Source of the DNA: Pontibacter vulgaris
Lineage (GTDB): Bacteria > Bacteroidota > Bacteroidia > Cytophagales > Hymenobacteraceae
Direction: 5' to 3'
Assembly: GCF_022758145.1 (NCBI RefSeq)
Contig: NZ_JAJVDH010000003.1
Coordinates: 930,001-994,000, forward strand
Length of the DNA stretch: 64,000 nt
The notes beneath the pieces are model-generated. The model did no database searches. It was not told the DNA's origin and was given only the letters and a program-made list of their open reading frames with translations. The position numbers and the translations under genes were made by a program. The stretch's first letter is position 1. Each line of letters opens with the position of its first letter. Positions 9,223-17,363 of this stretch are shown here, in pieces.

Positions 9223-10749
9223 TTAATAGGTTGTTTGTTTTACTTTGCTGCCTCTCTCCGCTTCTTTCAGGGCATCCATCATAACGCCTCCGCCCGGCTT
9301 GCTGGTTACAAGCAGCAGTATAAATGTAATGGCAGCATTGATCACGATCAGTTCAAAACTCATGGCATAACCCGTCCAGGCAACCGAGTTGCTATCAAGT
9401 ATAAATGTGATGATCGGCGAGATAATGCAAATGTATGGCACCAACTTATCAGCTACAGCACGCTTGTTAGCCATACCAAAAGCGAACAGGCCTAGCAACG
9501 GACCATAAGTATAACCGGCAGCCTTAAAGATCGCATTTACGACAGAGTCATCGTTAATCAGCCTGAAAACCAGGATCACAAACAACATTACTACTGAAAA
9601 ACCGATGTGCACCAGGTGGCGCGTACGGATCAGTTTAATATCATCGTGATTCTCTTTTTTAGTGAAGTTCAGGAAATCTACGCAGAAAGATGTTGTAAGG
9701 GCTGTTAATGCAGAGTCTGTAGTGGCAAATGTGGCAGCTGTCAAACCCAGCATAAACGTAACAGCCGGTACCAGGGCCATGTGGTTCAGGGCAATTTCAG
9801 GGAACAGGTGATCCGGCGTTTTAAGTGCCGTTACATCAATTCCTTTTGCCTGGGCAAACATGTAAAGCAGGGCACCTACGCTCAGGAAGAAAATGTTAAT
9901 AGCAACAAATACAGCTGTAAAAGTCAGCATATTCTTCTGCGCTTCACCAATATTCTTGCAGCTCAGGTTCTTCTGCATCAAATCCTGGTCAAGGCCGGTC
10001 ATAGCTATAGTTACGAAAATACCGCCCAGGAATTGCTTCAGGAAATGACTCTTGCTACCCATAAAATCTTCCCAGAAAAACATCTTAGAGTAAGAGCTTT
10101 CCTTTACCGCTTCAAACGTTTGCATCACGTTCAGGTCAAGGCTTCGGGCAATAAATACAATAGAAAGTATAACCGATGATACCAGAAACACAGTTTGCAG
10201 AGTATCCGTGATTACAATGGTTTTAAGGCCGCCTTTGTGTGTGTAGATCCAGATAAGGATGAGGCAGATGGCTACTGTAGCTGCAAAAGGCACATTCCAG
10301 GCATCAAAAATAAATTTCTGTAGTACGATTGCCACTAAGTATAACCTGAAAGCAGAACCGATCGTGCGCGATACCAGGAAGATCATGGAGCCTGTTTTAT
10401 AACTCCAGTAACCAAACCTTTTCTCTAAGTAAGTATAAATGGAGATCAGGTTCATGCGGTAGTAGAGCGGCAGCAGTACAAAAGCAATTAGCAGAAAACC
10501 TACGGCGTTGCCCAGCACAAACTGGAAATAACCAAAACTGTTGTTGCTTACCGCACCTGGCACCGATATGAATGTAACCCCTGACAGCGCAGTACCAATC
10601 ATTCCGAAAGCCACGAAATACCATTTCGAATTTCGGTTAGCGATAAAGAAACTGGAGTTATCCGAGGCACCTCTCGACGTGAAGTAGGAAATACCTATCA
10701 GCACGGCAAAGTAGCCAATTAAAAAAGATAAGAGAACGATTGGAGACAT
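9223..10749 (-). CDS. Sodium:solute symporter (SSS family)
   Basis: This 508-residue membrane protein has about 13 hydrophobic helices and SSS-family landmarks: a first helix ending in YFTSRGASDNSSFFIANRN, then GMIGTALSGVTFISVPG, and GLTAATFATTDSALTALTTS, which corresponds to the sodium-site helix. It is followed 13 bp later by the D-lactate-type dehydrogenase, suggesting one transcript. Family members carry sugars, sialic acid, amino acids or carboxylates with Na+. In this locus MurNAc, anhydro-MurNAc or a muropeptide sugar is a reasonable cargo, and lactate is another possibility. Neither can be decided from sequence. Confidence 0.88.
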   Translation of the reverse strand: MSPIVLLSFLIGYFAVLIGISYFTSRGASDNSSFFIANRNSKWYFVAFGMIGTALSGVTFISVPGAVSNNSFGYFQFVLGNAVGFLLIAFVLLPLYYRMNLISIYTYLEKRFGYWSYKTGSMIFLVSRTIGSAFRLYLVAIVLQKFIFDAWNVPFAATVAICLILIWIYTHKGGLKTIVITDTLQTVFLVSSVILSIVFIARSLDLNVMQTFEAVKESSYSKMFFWEDFMGSKSHFLKQFLGGIFVTIAMTGLDQDLMQKNLSCKNIGEAQKNMLTFTAVFVAINIFFLSVGALLYMFAQAKGIDVTALKTPDHLFPEIALNHMALVPAVTFMLGLTAATFATTDSALTALTTSFCVDFLNFTKKENHDDIKLIRTRHLVHIGFSVVMLFVILVFRLINDDSVVNAIFKAAGYTYGPLLGLFAFGMANKRAVADKLVPYICIISPIITFILDSNSVAWTGYAMSFELIVINAAITFILLLVTSKPGGGVMMDALKEAERGSKVKQTTY

Positions 10750-10835
10750 AAACTAATAGTTTCAGAGACAGTTACCGGGCCGTTAATGGTTAGTATTTCG
10801 CGGAAGCCTGCTGTCAGATTAAAGTACTAAAGTAT

Positions 10836-10870
10836 AAAAAACCCGCCAACTATAAACTATAATTGGCGGC
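10836..10870 (-). terminator. Terminator downstream of murQ
   Basis: On the minus strand arms ccgccaa and ttggcgg close around a 12-base loop that itself contains a tatagt/actata pairing, and are followed by gTTTTTT. It separates murQ from the symporter unit. Confidence 0.75.
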
Positions 10871-10878
10871 GCTTTAAA

Positions 10879-11691
10879 TCAGGATGTAACAGAAACGCTT
10901 GCTACTGCCTGGCGTACGTTGCCATACTTTTCCAGTAATGCAGTTGCTGTTGCCTCATCTTTGCCGGTTTCGGCCATAATAATGCGAACGCCGCGCTGAT
11001 ATAGCTTATGGTTAGTTAGTTGCATATCAAACATTTTATTGCCTTTAATGCGGCCTAACTGTATCATTACGGTAGTGCTCAGCATGTTCAGGGCCAGTTT
11101 TTGTGCTGTACCAGCTTTCATACGCGTACTACCTGTAACAAATTCAGGGCCAACTACCACTTCTACCGGGTGTTTTGCTACTGCCGCTACCGGGCTTCCG
11201 CTGTTACACACGATGCAACCGGTTTCCAAACCCATTTCGTTAGCTTTTTTCAAGCCACCAATCACATAAGGCGTAGTGCCTGATGCAGCTAAACCAACTA
11301 CCACATCGTTTTCATCTATCTGGTATTCTGAAAGGTCTTTCCAGGCTTGTTCGGCATCATCTTCGGCAAATTCTACCGCTTTACGAATGGCAGTGTCGCC
11401 ACCTGCAATAATACCAACTACCCAGTCAAAAGGCACTCCAAAAGTTGGCGGGCACTCTGATGCATCCACTACACCCAAACGCCCGCTGGTGCCGGCCCCG
11501 ATGTAAAACAACCTGCCTCCGGCCTTCATCTTCTCTGCCACCACTGTAGCTAGTTTCTCCAGTTGCGGAATCGCCTTCTCCACTGCGTAAGGCACAGTTT
11601 TATCCTCGTTATTAATATTTACAAGGATCTCCTTCACAGACATCTTTTCAAGGTTGTTATAGTTCGAGTCTTTCTCGGTGGTAATTTCCAT
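10879..11691 (-). CDS. murQ: N-acetylmuramic acid 6-phosphate etherase
   Basis: This 270-residue SIS-fold enzyme shows the MurQ signatures GAGTSGRLGVVDASECPPTFG-type block (65-85), with the catalytic Glu at E79 (E83 in E. coli), then LAASGTTPYVIGG and TGSTRMKAGTAQKLALNM. Reaction: MurNAc-6-P plus water gives GlcNAc-6-P plus D-lactate, in the cytoplasm. The start at 11691 (MEITTEKDSNYNNLEKMS) matches the family; the longer reading frame adds 17 poorly conserved residues. It lies 84 bp behind the metallophosphatase gene and ends at a strong terminator. Its presence is the clearest sign that the locus handles MurNAc. The kinase that would supply MurNAc-6-P is not in the window. Confidence 0.95.
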   Translation of the reverse strand: MEITTEKDSNYNNLEKMSVKEILVNINNEDKTVPYAVEKAIPQLEKLATVVAEKMKAGGRLFYIGAGTSGRLGVVDASECPPTFGVPFDWVVGIIAGGDTAIRKAVEFAEDDAEQAWKDLSEYQIDENDVVVGLAASGTTPYVIGGLKKANEMGLETGCIVCNSGSPVAAVAKHPVEVVVGPEFVTGSTRMKAGTAQKLALNMLSTTVMIQLGRIKGNKMFDMQLTNHKLYQRGVRIIMAETGKDEATATALLEKYGNVRQAVASVSVTS

Positions 11692-11775
11692 TGATATGTA
11701 ATAATTAAAATTAAGTCTTCTGTTGTTATGCTTTCTGATCAAGAAAACAATTTATACTTTGTTAAGGGTTTGTTT

Positions 11776-13635
11776 CTACCTCGAAATATACTCAAGGCAA
11801 GTCACTTTACCATCCATTGTGCTTACTACTACCCTGTTTTTCCCTAATGGCATAACCGGGTTCATCAGGCTGTTAGAAGTTTTATACTTCCAACGCACTG
11901 CCCCGCTTTTTCTATTGATGGCGGCAGCCATACCTGAATGCGAAGGCACATATACCACGCCATTGCTTTCAACTATAGCTGAAGGAGCCAGCTCGTAAGG
12001 CAGTTGCAGTTCGGATTTCCAGCTTACCTGCATCGAGTCGGAAGAGGTAGAAATGCCGTATAGTTGCCCATCCATTGTTTTTACGTAAACCAGCGCTCCA
12101 TCTTCAGAAATCCCCATAGATTCCCGCACCCGAACATCCTTTTTCTGCTCACGCCAGATTACCTTGCCGGTTTCTGCGTCAAGTGCTGTCATAAAACGAT
12201 CCGGGGCAACTAAAAATATGCGGTTATTTACGGCCACCGGGTAGCAGGCTGCCGGCGAGAACATGCGGTTTGCAGAGCCGTTGCTCCACTTCCAGGCTAA
12301 CGTACCGGTAGCTGCGTCTAGTGCATAAAAATCGTTACCCCAGCTACCAAAGTATACTTTGCCTTTATAAAGCAAGGGCCTAGTAACCACAAAGTTATTT
12401 ACCTGGCCAAAGTCCCAGATTGTTTTACCGCTTTTTAGGTCCATTGCCCGGAAATGCCCGTCGGAAGCCCCTATGTATACTTTATTTTTTTCGATTACCG
12501 GCGAGCCTAGTACAGCTTTCTTCGCTGCTGCTTTCCAGATAAGTTTGCCGGTTTTAGCCGACAGGCAGTAAATATAATGATCTGATGAGCCGACCACTAC
12601 ATAGTTTTTAGCAATGGCCGGGGTAGAATAGATTTTGCCATTGGTCTGATAGCTCCATATGCGTTTCCCGGTATTTTTATCAAGGGCATAGATCAGCCCG
12701 TTCGTATTAGTAGCTACCACCAGATTTTTGGCTGTTGCCGTGCCAGCGCCAACATCGCTATCGGCCTGGTACTCCCATACTTTTCTTACTGTAGGATATA
12801 CCTGGTTTACCGCATAGGAAGGCCGATGATATTTCCCCGGATTTGTGCTGAACTGATGATCTGCCAATTGCACTTCCAGCCATGGCTTTTGTGCTTTTGT
12901 TACTGGGTTTCTTTCTGCAAAACTGGCCTTACCATCCTGAATTGTTACAATGTTATAGCCACCGATTTCAGCCTTGGCACGCAGGTTGGAGCGCCCCATT
13001 ACAGTAGGAATGCCATCATAATTAAAGAGTTTGTTGTTATGCCCGTGGCCATGCAGCATCAGCTGTACATTACGTTTCTTTAGCAAGTCGATGGCATCGT
13101 ACCAGTTATTCAGGGATGAATCCTGCGGGTAATGATTCAGGTAGATAACCGGCATTCGCGGATCTTTCATATTTGTCAGCACCGAATCGAGCCATACAAT
13201 ATTTTCGCGGGGCACCTGACCGGGGCCCATACGCATGTTTGGCCCTGAACTGGTAGCGGCAAACAGGTAACCATTATACACAAAACTGAACGTCTCGGCT
13301 CCAAAAACTGTCCGGAAAGAATTGCTACCACTCTCCGACCAGTTAGAATCGTGGTTACCGGCAATAATATACCAGGGCTTGTTCAGTTCATTTAAAACCT
13401 GCTTCGCCAGATTCAATTCTTCATCGGAACCAAATTCTGTTATATCTCCAGTAAAAACGGCAAAGCTTATGGAGTCATTGCCGTTGATGTCTGAGACCGT
13501 ACGGCGCAGGTCTTCCGCTGCTGTCGGGTTACCGATATGCGTATCCGAAACAAAAGCGAATTTAAACGACTGTGCCTGCCCTAAACTGGCTAGCAGCAAC
13601 AAAGCAATTATTCCGATATACTTCAGTAGGTTCAT
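11776..13635 (-). CDS. Secreted metallophosphatase fused to a PQQ-like beta-propeller
   Basis: This 619-residue protein has a signal peptide (MNLLKYIGIIALLLLASLGQ, cut before AQS). A calcineurin-like phosphoesterase domain (about 25-250) follows with the metal motifs VSDTHIG, FTGDITEFG, IIAGNHDSNW, YLNHYP and LHGHGHN. The rest is a repeated beta-propeller of BamB/PQQ type with recurring GKxxWxY/F units such as TGKRIWSYQ, TGKLIWKAA, SGKTIWDFG and TGTLAWKWS. The enzyme could hydrolyse phosphodiesters or phosphomonoesters in the periplasm; the propeller probably binds a polymer or partner. It sits between the amidase/deacetylase group and murQ. A role on phosphorylated wall polymers such as teichoic acid fragments is speculative. 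Confidence 0.85.
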   Translation of the reverse strand: MNLLKYIGIIALLLLASLGQAQSFKFAFVSDTHIGNPTAAEDLRRTVSDINGNDSISFAVFTGDITEFGSDEELNLAKQVLNELNKPWYIIAGNHDSNWSESGSNSFRTVFGAETFSFVYNGYLFAATSSGPNMRMGPGQVPRENIVWLDSVLTNMKDPRMPVIYLNHYPQDSSLNNWYDAIDLLKKRNVQLMLHGHGHNNKLFNYDGIPTVMGRSNLRAKAEIGGYNIVTIQDGKASFAERNPVTKAQKPWLEVQLADHQFSTNPGKYHRPSYAVNQVYPTVRKVWEYQADSDVGAGTATAKNLVVATNTNGLIYALDKNTGKRIWSYQTNGKIYSTPAIAKNYVVVGSSDHYIYCLSAKTGKLIWKAAAKKAVLGSPVIEKNKVYIGASDGHFRAMDLKSGKTIWDFGQVNNFVVTRPLLYKGKVYFGSWGNDFYALDAATGTLAWKWSNGSANRMFSPAACYPVAVNNRIFLVAPDRFMTALDAETGKVIWREQKKDVRVRESMGISEDGALVYVKTMDGQLYGISTSSDSMQVSWKSELQLPYELAPSAIVESNGVVYVPSHSGMAAAINRKSGAVRWKYKTSNSLMNPVMPLGKNRVVVSTMDGKVTCLEYISR

Positions 13636-13936
13636 TCAGTATGGCTTACTATGAAGAAGCAATTTATATTTCAGGCCAATTGATATGTCAGAAATTCAAC
13701 CCAAAAATCCAAATACGCACAAAAGCGCACTCCATCCAGATTATCCCTTCCTAATAATTAGATAAAAATAAGAAATCAGAAGCTAAAGTTACTATTGTAT
13801 GCGAGCTTTTTTATTAAAATCCGCAAAAAAACGCAACCTTATACTTTTTAAACCCACTAACCTCTCAAAACTTACAGGCTATCAATTTGTGTCCACCTCG
13901 ATTTCACAGGATATAAGATTAACAAGAGCAGTCAAT
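13636..13936. other. Intergenic, 300 bp
   Basis: This AT-rich stretch lies between two minus-strand genes and probably holds the promoter of the metallophosphatase-murQ unit. No hairpin terminator, RNA or convincing small gene is seen. Confidence 0.6.
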
Positions 13937-14557
13937 TTAGTCAGCTTGTTTTCTTACCAGTTGCTGCAGTTGCCCTACTTCGGTATACAGTTTTTTACCC
14001 GGGCAGGCAGTCTGTGCATAGTCTTTGTGGGTGGCTATACTATCTGCCGGGATTTTATAACGCTTTGCCAGTGCCGGCACCAGCAGGTGCAAGGTTTTCA
14101 TCTGCTTTTGAGTAAGTTCTTCTTCTTCAAAGTTGCCTTCCACCACTACCAGCAAATGGCCGGCAGGATCATAGGCCGTGTTTGAATCGCCAGCATACAT
14201 TATATCACGCCCTTGCCCTACTTCTCCGTTCACATCTACATACAGGTGGTATGGTATATCGGCCCAGGCTGGCTTCATACGCCCATCAGCTAATAGACTC
14301 TCTGCCTGCGAGAATTTTTGTAGGCTTCGCATTTTATCTCCTAATGTTTTTTCCGGCAATTGCCTGGTAGCTGTGTGGTGGATAGTGAGTCGTGTGAGGG
14401 TATGGCTTCGCATTGGCAGCACCGGCGGGTTGGCGCCCCATGCCTCCCTTGTGAGATATGTTATACTTGCCGGAATAACTTTTTTTGAAGCCATTCGCTG
14501 GCAGCTTATTAACAGGCCGGCCATGGCGGCAACTATAAGCAATATTCTTATCTGCAT
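13937..14557 (-). CDS. N-acetylmuramoyl-L-alanine amidase / PGRP-like lipoprotein
   Basis: This 206-residue protein has a lipoprotein leader (MQIRILLIVAAMAGLLIS then C19) and an Amidase_2/PGRP domain. Zinc-binding and catalytic landmarks are LTIHHTATRQ (H60-H61), the YHLYVDVNGEVGQGRD strand and the C-terminal IATHKDYAQTACPGKKL block with His and Cys ligands. It should cleave MurNAc-L-Ala bonds at or outside the cell surface. It begins 18 bp after the polysaccharide-deacetylase frame and is likely co-transcribed with GH9 and the deacetylase. It is a second amidase besides the partial one at the left edge and has a different N-terminus, so the two are not a recent duplication. Confidence 0.88.
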   Translation of the reverse strand: MQIRILLIVAAMAGLLISCQRMASKKVIPASITYLTREAWGANPPVLPMRSHTLTRLTIHHTATRQLPEKTLGDKMRSLQKFSQAESLLADGRMKPAWADIPYHLYVDVNGEVGQGRDIMYAGDSNTAYDPAGHLLVVVEGNFEEEELTQKQMKTLHLLVPALAKRYKIPADSIATHKDYAQTACPGKKLYTEVGQLQQLVRKQAD

Positions 14558-14575
14558 CAGATTTTATACTTCAGG

Positions 14576-15286
14576 TTATTTTTCAGAAAGCTGTTGGTCT
14601 ATTGTTACAAATTGGTAGCCTTTATACTTTAGTTTGGTTAGCAACTCATCCAGCCGGCTGTAAAACTTATCTTCACGCCTTGGGTCGGTGCCTATATGTA
14701 GCAATAATAAAAACCCATTCAGGCCATGCGAGTCCTGCTCCTCATACTTTAGTATCGACTGAAGTATGGTTTCGGAGCTAACGTACCGGTTGCCCATTTC
14801 CGGCCAGGTATAGTCGGCAGCAGAGCGGGTGCCGGGCGTAAAGTTCACAAGCCGGAGCCCTTCTGCTGTTGTCCAATTGGCGATCTGGCTGTTGTACCAT
14901 TCGTAGGGTGGCAGAAAGTATAATGCATCCGTTTTCCTGATCCCGAACCTGGCCATCCTTTTATAATTGCGCTGCAGGTCTTCGCTAAATTGCTCCTGCG
15001 TTACAAGCAGGCTGTCGCGCTTTGCCCAGTCGCAGTACAGCAAATGCGCATCAGAATGAGCTCCCAGGTAATGCCCCGCCCGCTTCAGCTTCCGGATTTC
15101 CGTATTAAAATCAGAATTACCATAAAAGCGGCCTGTAAAAAAGAAGGAAGCTTTTGCTTTGTGTTTCTTCAGCGTTTTCCGGATACTTTCTGCGCCATCG
15201 GCAAATTCATCGCCTGTAAAAACCAGCGCTATACTTTTGTCTGATAAATCTCCTCTAACTATAGCGCCGTGTTTATCAGTTATTAC
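14576..15286 (-). CDS. Polysaccharide deacetylase (NodB-type) domain in the -1 frame of GH9, without its own start codon
   Basis: About 236 codons encode a NodB-like fold: SIALVFTGDEFADGAESI near the start holds the metal Asp, followed by ASFFFTGRFYG, GHYLGAHSDAHLLYCDW (H-x3-H metal site), YFLPPYEWY and GFLLLLHIGTDPRREDKFY. The open frame enters from inside the GH9 gene, and no ATG, GTG or TTG lies between the in-frame stop (about 15315) and the conserved FTGDEF motif; the first candidate (TTG at 15043) is inside the domain. The GH9 frame stops at TAA TAA directly after A_AAA_AAG (15292-15286), and a -1 slip there joins the two frames. This is either programmed frameshifting, transcript slippage, or a one-base loss in the A run. 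N-deacetylation of GlcNAc-type sugars is the family role. Confidence 0.8.
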   Translation of the reverse strand, partial: VITDKHGAIVRGDLSDKSIALVFTGDEFADGAESIRKTLKKHKAKASFFFTGRFYGNSDFNTEIRKLKRAGHYLGAHSDAHLLYCDWAKRDSLLVTQEQFSEDLQRNYKRMARFGIRKTDALYFLPPYEWYNSQIANWTTAEGLRLVNFTPGTRSAADYTWPEMGNRYVSSETILQSILKYEEQDSHGLNGFLLLLHIGTDPRREDKFYSRLDELLTKLKYKGYQFVTIDQQLSEK

Positions 15287-15309
15287 TTTTTTACCTGCGC
15301 CCCCTCCTT
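15226..15309 (-). promoter_or_regulatory. Candidate -1 frameshift cassette (SD-like, slippery heptamer, hairpin)
   Basis: Read on the minus strand: AAGGAGG (15309-15303), a 10-nt spacer, A_AAA_AAG (15292-15286) in the GH9 frame, two TAA stops, an 18-nt gap, then a hairpin with arms GCGCTATA (15267-15260) and TATAGCGC (15233-15226), extendable by two pairs. The slippery sequence and upstream SD-like element match the layout known from E. coli dnaX. The hairpin is further away than in dnaX. Confidence 0.55.
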
Positions 15310-17151
15310 GGCGCTATGTTCCTGGGCCGCAAGTAAGTATATGAGCGAGGCCGTGCCGTCCATAGTTGGTTCATTTGTACTATAGTCGCCGAAGTCATCG
15401 TGGTAGACTACGAAGTTGGATTGAAAAGCCGCATACTCATCTTCGTTATATAGTTTTATACTTTTCAGGTTGTTGTAAATGCTGCCGTAAACGGGCCCAT
15501 CTACTAGGCCACCATCAAGCGGGTATTGGTGTAGGTAAGTAAGCGACGAATGCGGATCTACGGGTGTATTGCCGTTTGCAGGCAGGCCAAAAACCATACT
15601 GGTACCCCAAGGGTTGCAGCCAAAAAGCCAGTCTATATTGGCCTGCTCCAGCTCGCTATAAGTCTGGTCGCTGGTTAGCTCGCGGTACAAATGGCTCTGG
15701 ATGGCAAATGATGTGGTCAGGTTGTTAGAGCACCAAATAAATGGAACACCGCGGTAAAAAGCGTTTTTCTTTGCTTTGGCAAACACCCGCTCGATACCTT
15801 CTTTATAAAAACCGATAAGTTCGGCTTTAGACTTTGCATCCGCTTTTTTGGCCAGCTCAAAGTGCCCGAAATTATGAAACGGGTACCACTGGTAATGGCG
15901 GGCAGTGTCGGCTCCCATCCACGGGGTTACTTTCTCCTGCAGCCCGTAAGTATAAGATTGCTTAAAGTAGGTTTGATCATCGGTTAGCTGGTATAGTGCC
16001 GCAGCGCCCAGTTGCATATCGTCTACCCAGTTATCTTCTTCATAAAAGTATGGTGCACGGTTTGGAGCTGTCTGGGCAACGCCTGGTTTGGCAAGCCCGA
16101 GCTTATAAGCTGATAATGCTTTCTGGCTGAACAGCTGCGCCAATTTATCGTCCTGGCTTTTGTAAGTTTGAGCAGCCAGAGCAAAAGCACTGGTAAATTT
16201 ACCTGCTATAGAGGCTACGCCGGTTGCCCTGTTTTTATACTTGCCCAAGCCCTGCGGTTCGCCGGTGGCAAAGTATACCGGGCGTTCTTTCCCTTTGCCC
16301 ATACCATAATCCACATCGTCTTTGGTGGGCAAGCGCATACTTTGGTGGTCGCGGTCATCGGCCAGCTGGTTAAAAAGCCAGTTTTCCCGTGGGTGCATTT
16401 TCAACAGCCAGTCCAGGCCCCACTTTGCTTCATCCAGCACATCGGCTACACCGTTATTGCCTTCCAGCCCATTACCCAGGTGCTTATCCGTAAATACCTC
16501 CGGAAAATCGCGGTAGGCAGCCAGCAGGTGATAGGTGGCATTGGCCGAGGTGGTAGAATATTGCAGGTAATCCGAAGCATCGTGCCATCCACCCGAAACA
16601 TCAATTTTAGTGCTATCCGGCATCGGGCCATACATGGTATAGCCATCTTTGGTGTGGCACGAATCCTTCAGGTAAGGGTTAAATCCGCTTCGTTGCTGGC
16701 GCATATAACGCAAAGCAAAATCAGCAGTGCCTTTGTACAGATCGTTTGCCAACTTAAATACCGGTGACTTTACTTTGCCAGCCTTCAGGTAGTAATTGCC
16801 TGGTTTAGTATAAGCAGAAAAGTTTAACCTGTAGGATTCCTGAAAAGGACCATAAGCGCCGAAGGCCTGCCCTGCTTTGCCTTTAAAAACCACTTTGTTT
16901 GTAGCAGCATCCACCAGTTCAAAACGTTTTAAACCTTTTGATGATTTGCTCACCCATACGGCTACTTTTATACCCGAAGGCGTATAACCCAGCTGATTTA
17001 TGCGTATCCAGGCATGCGTCTCGGTTTTACTTTCAGTGAGGCTGCTAATGGCAAAGTCTGAGCGTACTTGCTGGTTAAAAGCAATCGCATTTGCTGCCAG
17101 AATGCACGCCCCAAAGGCAACAGCCAGCCACGTTTTCTTTCTTTTCATCAT
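15283..17151 (-). CDS. Glycoside hydrolase family 9 with N-terminal Ig-like (CelD_N) domain
   Basis: This protein of 622 residues has a signal peptide from MMKRKKTWLAVAFGACILAA. It has an Ig-like CelD_N domain (about 40-125, WIRINQLGYTPSGIKVAVW) and an (alpha/alpha)6 GH9 domain with GGWHDASDYLQY (D191 and D194, activating the water) and STNEPTMDGTA (E594, the acid). A longer frame from 17199 would add 16 residues encoded by repeated aagtata and is not preferred. GH9 contains endoglucanases but also exo-beta-glucosaminidases, and the deacetylase frame fused behind it favours an amino-sugar substrate (inference). The reading frame ends at QVKK-stop exactly on the slippery heptamer described separately. 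Confidence 0.88.
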   Translation of the reverse strand: MMKRKKTWLAVAFGACILAANAIAFNQQVRSDFAISSLTESKTETHAWIRINQLGYTPSGIKVAVWVSKSSKGLKRFELVDAATNKVVFKGKAGQAFGAYGPFQESYRLNFSAYTKPGNYYLKAGKVKSPVFKLANDLYKGTADFALRYMRQQRSGFNPYLKDSCHTKDGYTMYGPMPDSTKIDVSGGWHDASDYLQYSTTSANATYHLLAAYRDFPEVFTDKHLGNGLEGNNGVADVLDEAKWGLDWLLKMHPRENWLFNQLADDRDHQSMRLPTKDDVDYGMGKGKERPVYFATGEPQGLGKYKNRATGVASIAGKFTSAFALAAQTYKSQDDKLAQLFSQKALSAYKLGLAKPGVAQTAPNRAPYFYEEDNWVDDMQLGAAALYQLTDDQTYFKQSYTYGLQEKVTPWMGADTARHYQWYPFHNFGHFELAKKADAKSKAELIGFYKEGIERVFAKAKKNAFYRGVPFIWCSNNLTTSFAIQSHLYRELTSDQTYSELEQANIDWLFGCNPWGTSMVFGLPANGNTPVDPHSSLTYLHQYPLDGGLVDGPVYGSIYNNLKSIKLYNEDEYAAFQSNFVVYHDDFGDYSTNEPTMDGTASLIYLLAAQEHSAKEGAQVKK

Positions 17152-17250
17152 TCTAAATATGCTTAAAAGAACTGAAAATTTATACTTATACTTTGGCAAT
17201 TGAATGATGCATATGCATCTGTTTTACAATTTATCTGCAGCCAGAACCCA

Positions 17251-17275
17251 CACCTAACCCCTCCAAGGAGGGAAT
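17251..17275. repeat. Short REP-like palindrome cccctcc-aa-ggaggg
   Basis: The unit cacctaacccctccaaggag (17251-17270) continues into ggaatt and forms a tight hairpin between two co-directional genes. Similar cctaacccctcc palindromes are common as dispersed intergenic repeats in Bacteroidota, from memory. Only one copy is present here. Confidence 0.4.
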
Positions 17276-17363
17276 TTGATTGTAGTTATAGAAAATCTGG
17301 TACCCGCTACTCAACTGTTATCGGTTTTTATACTTTACCGATACCTGAAAACTATACTTTAGA

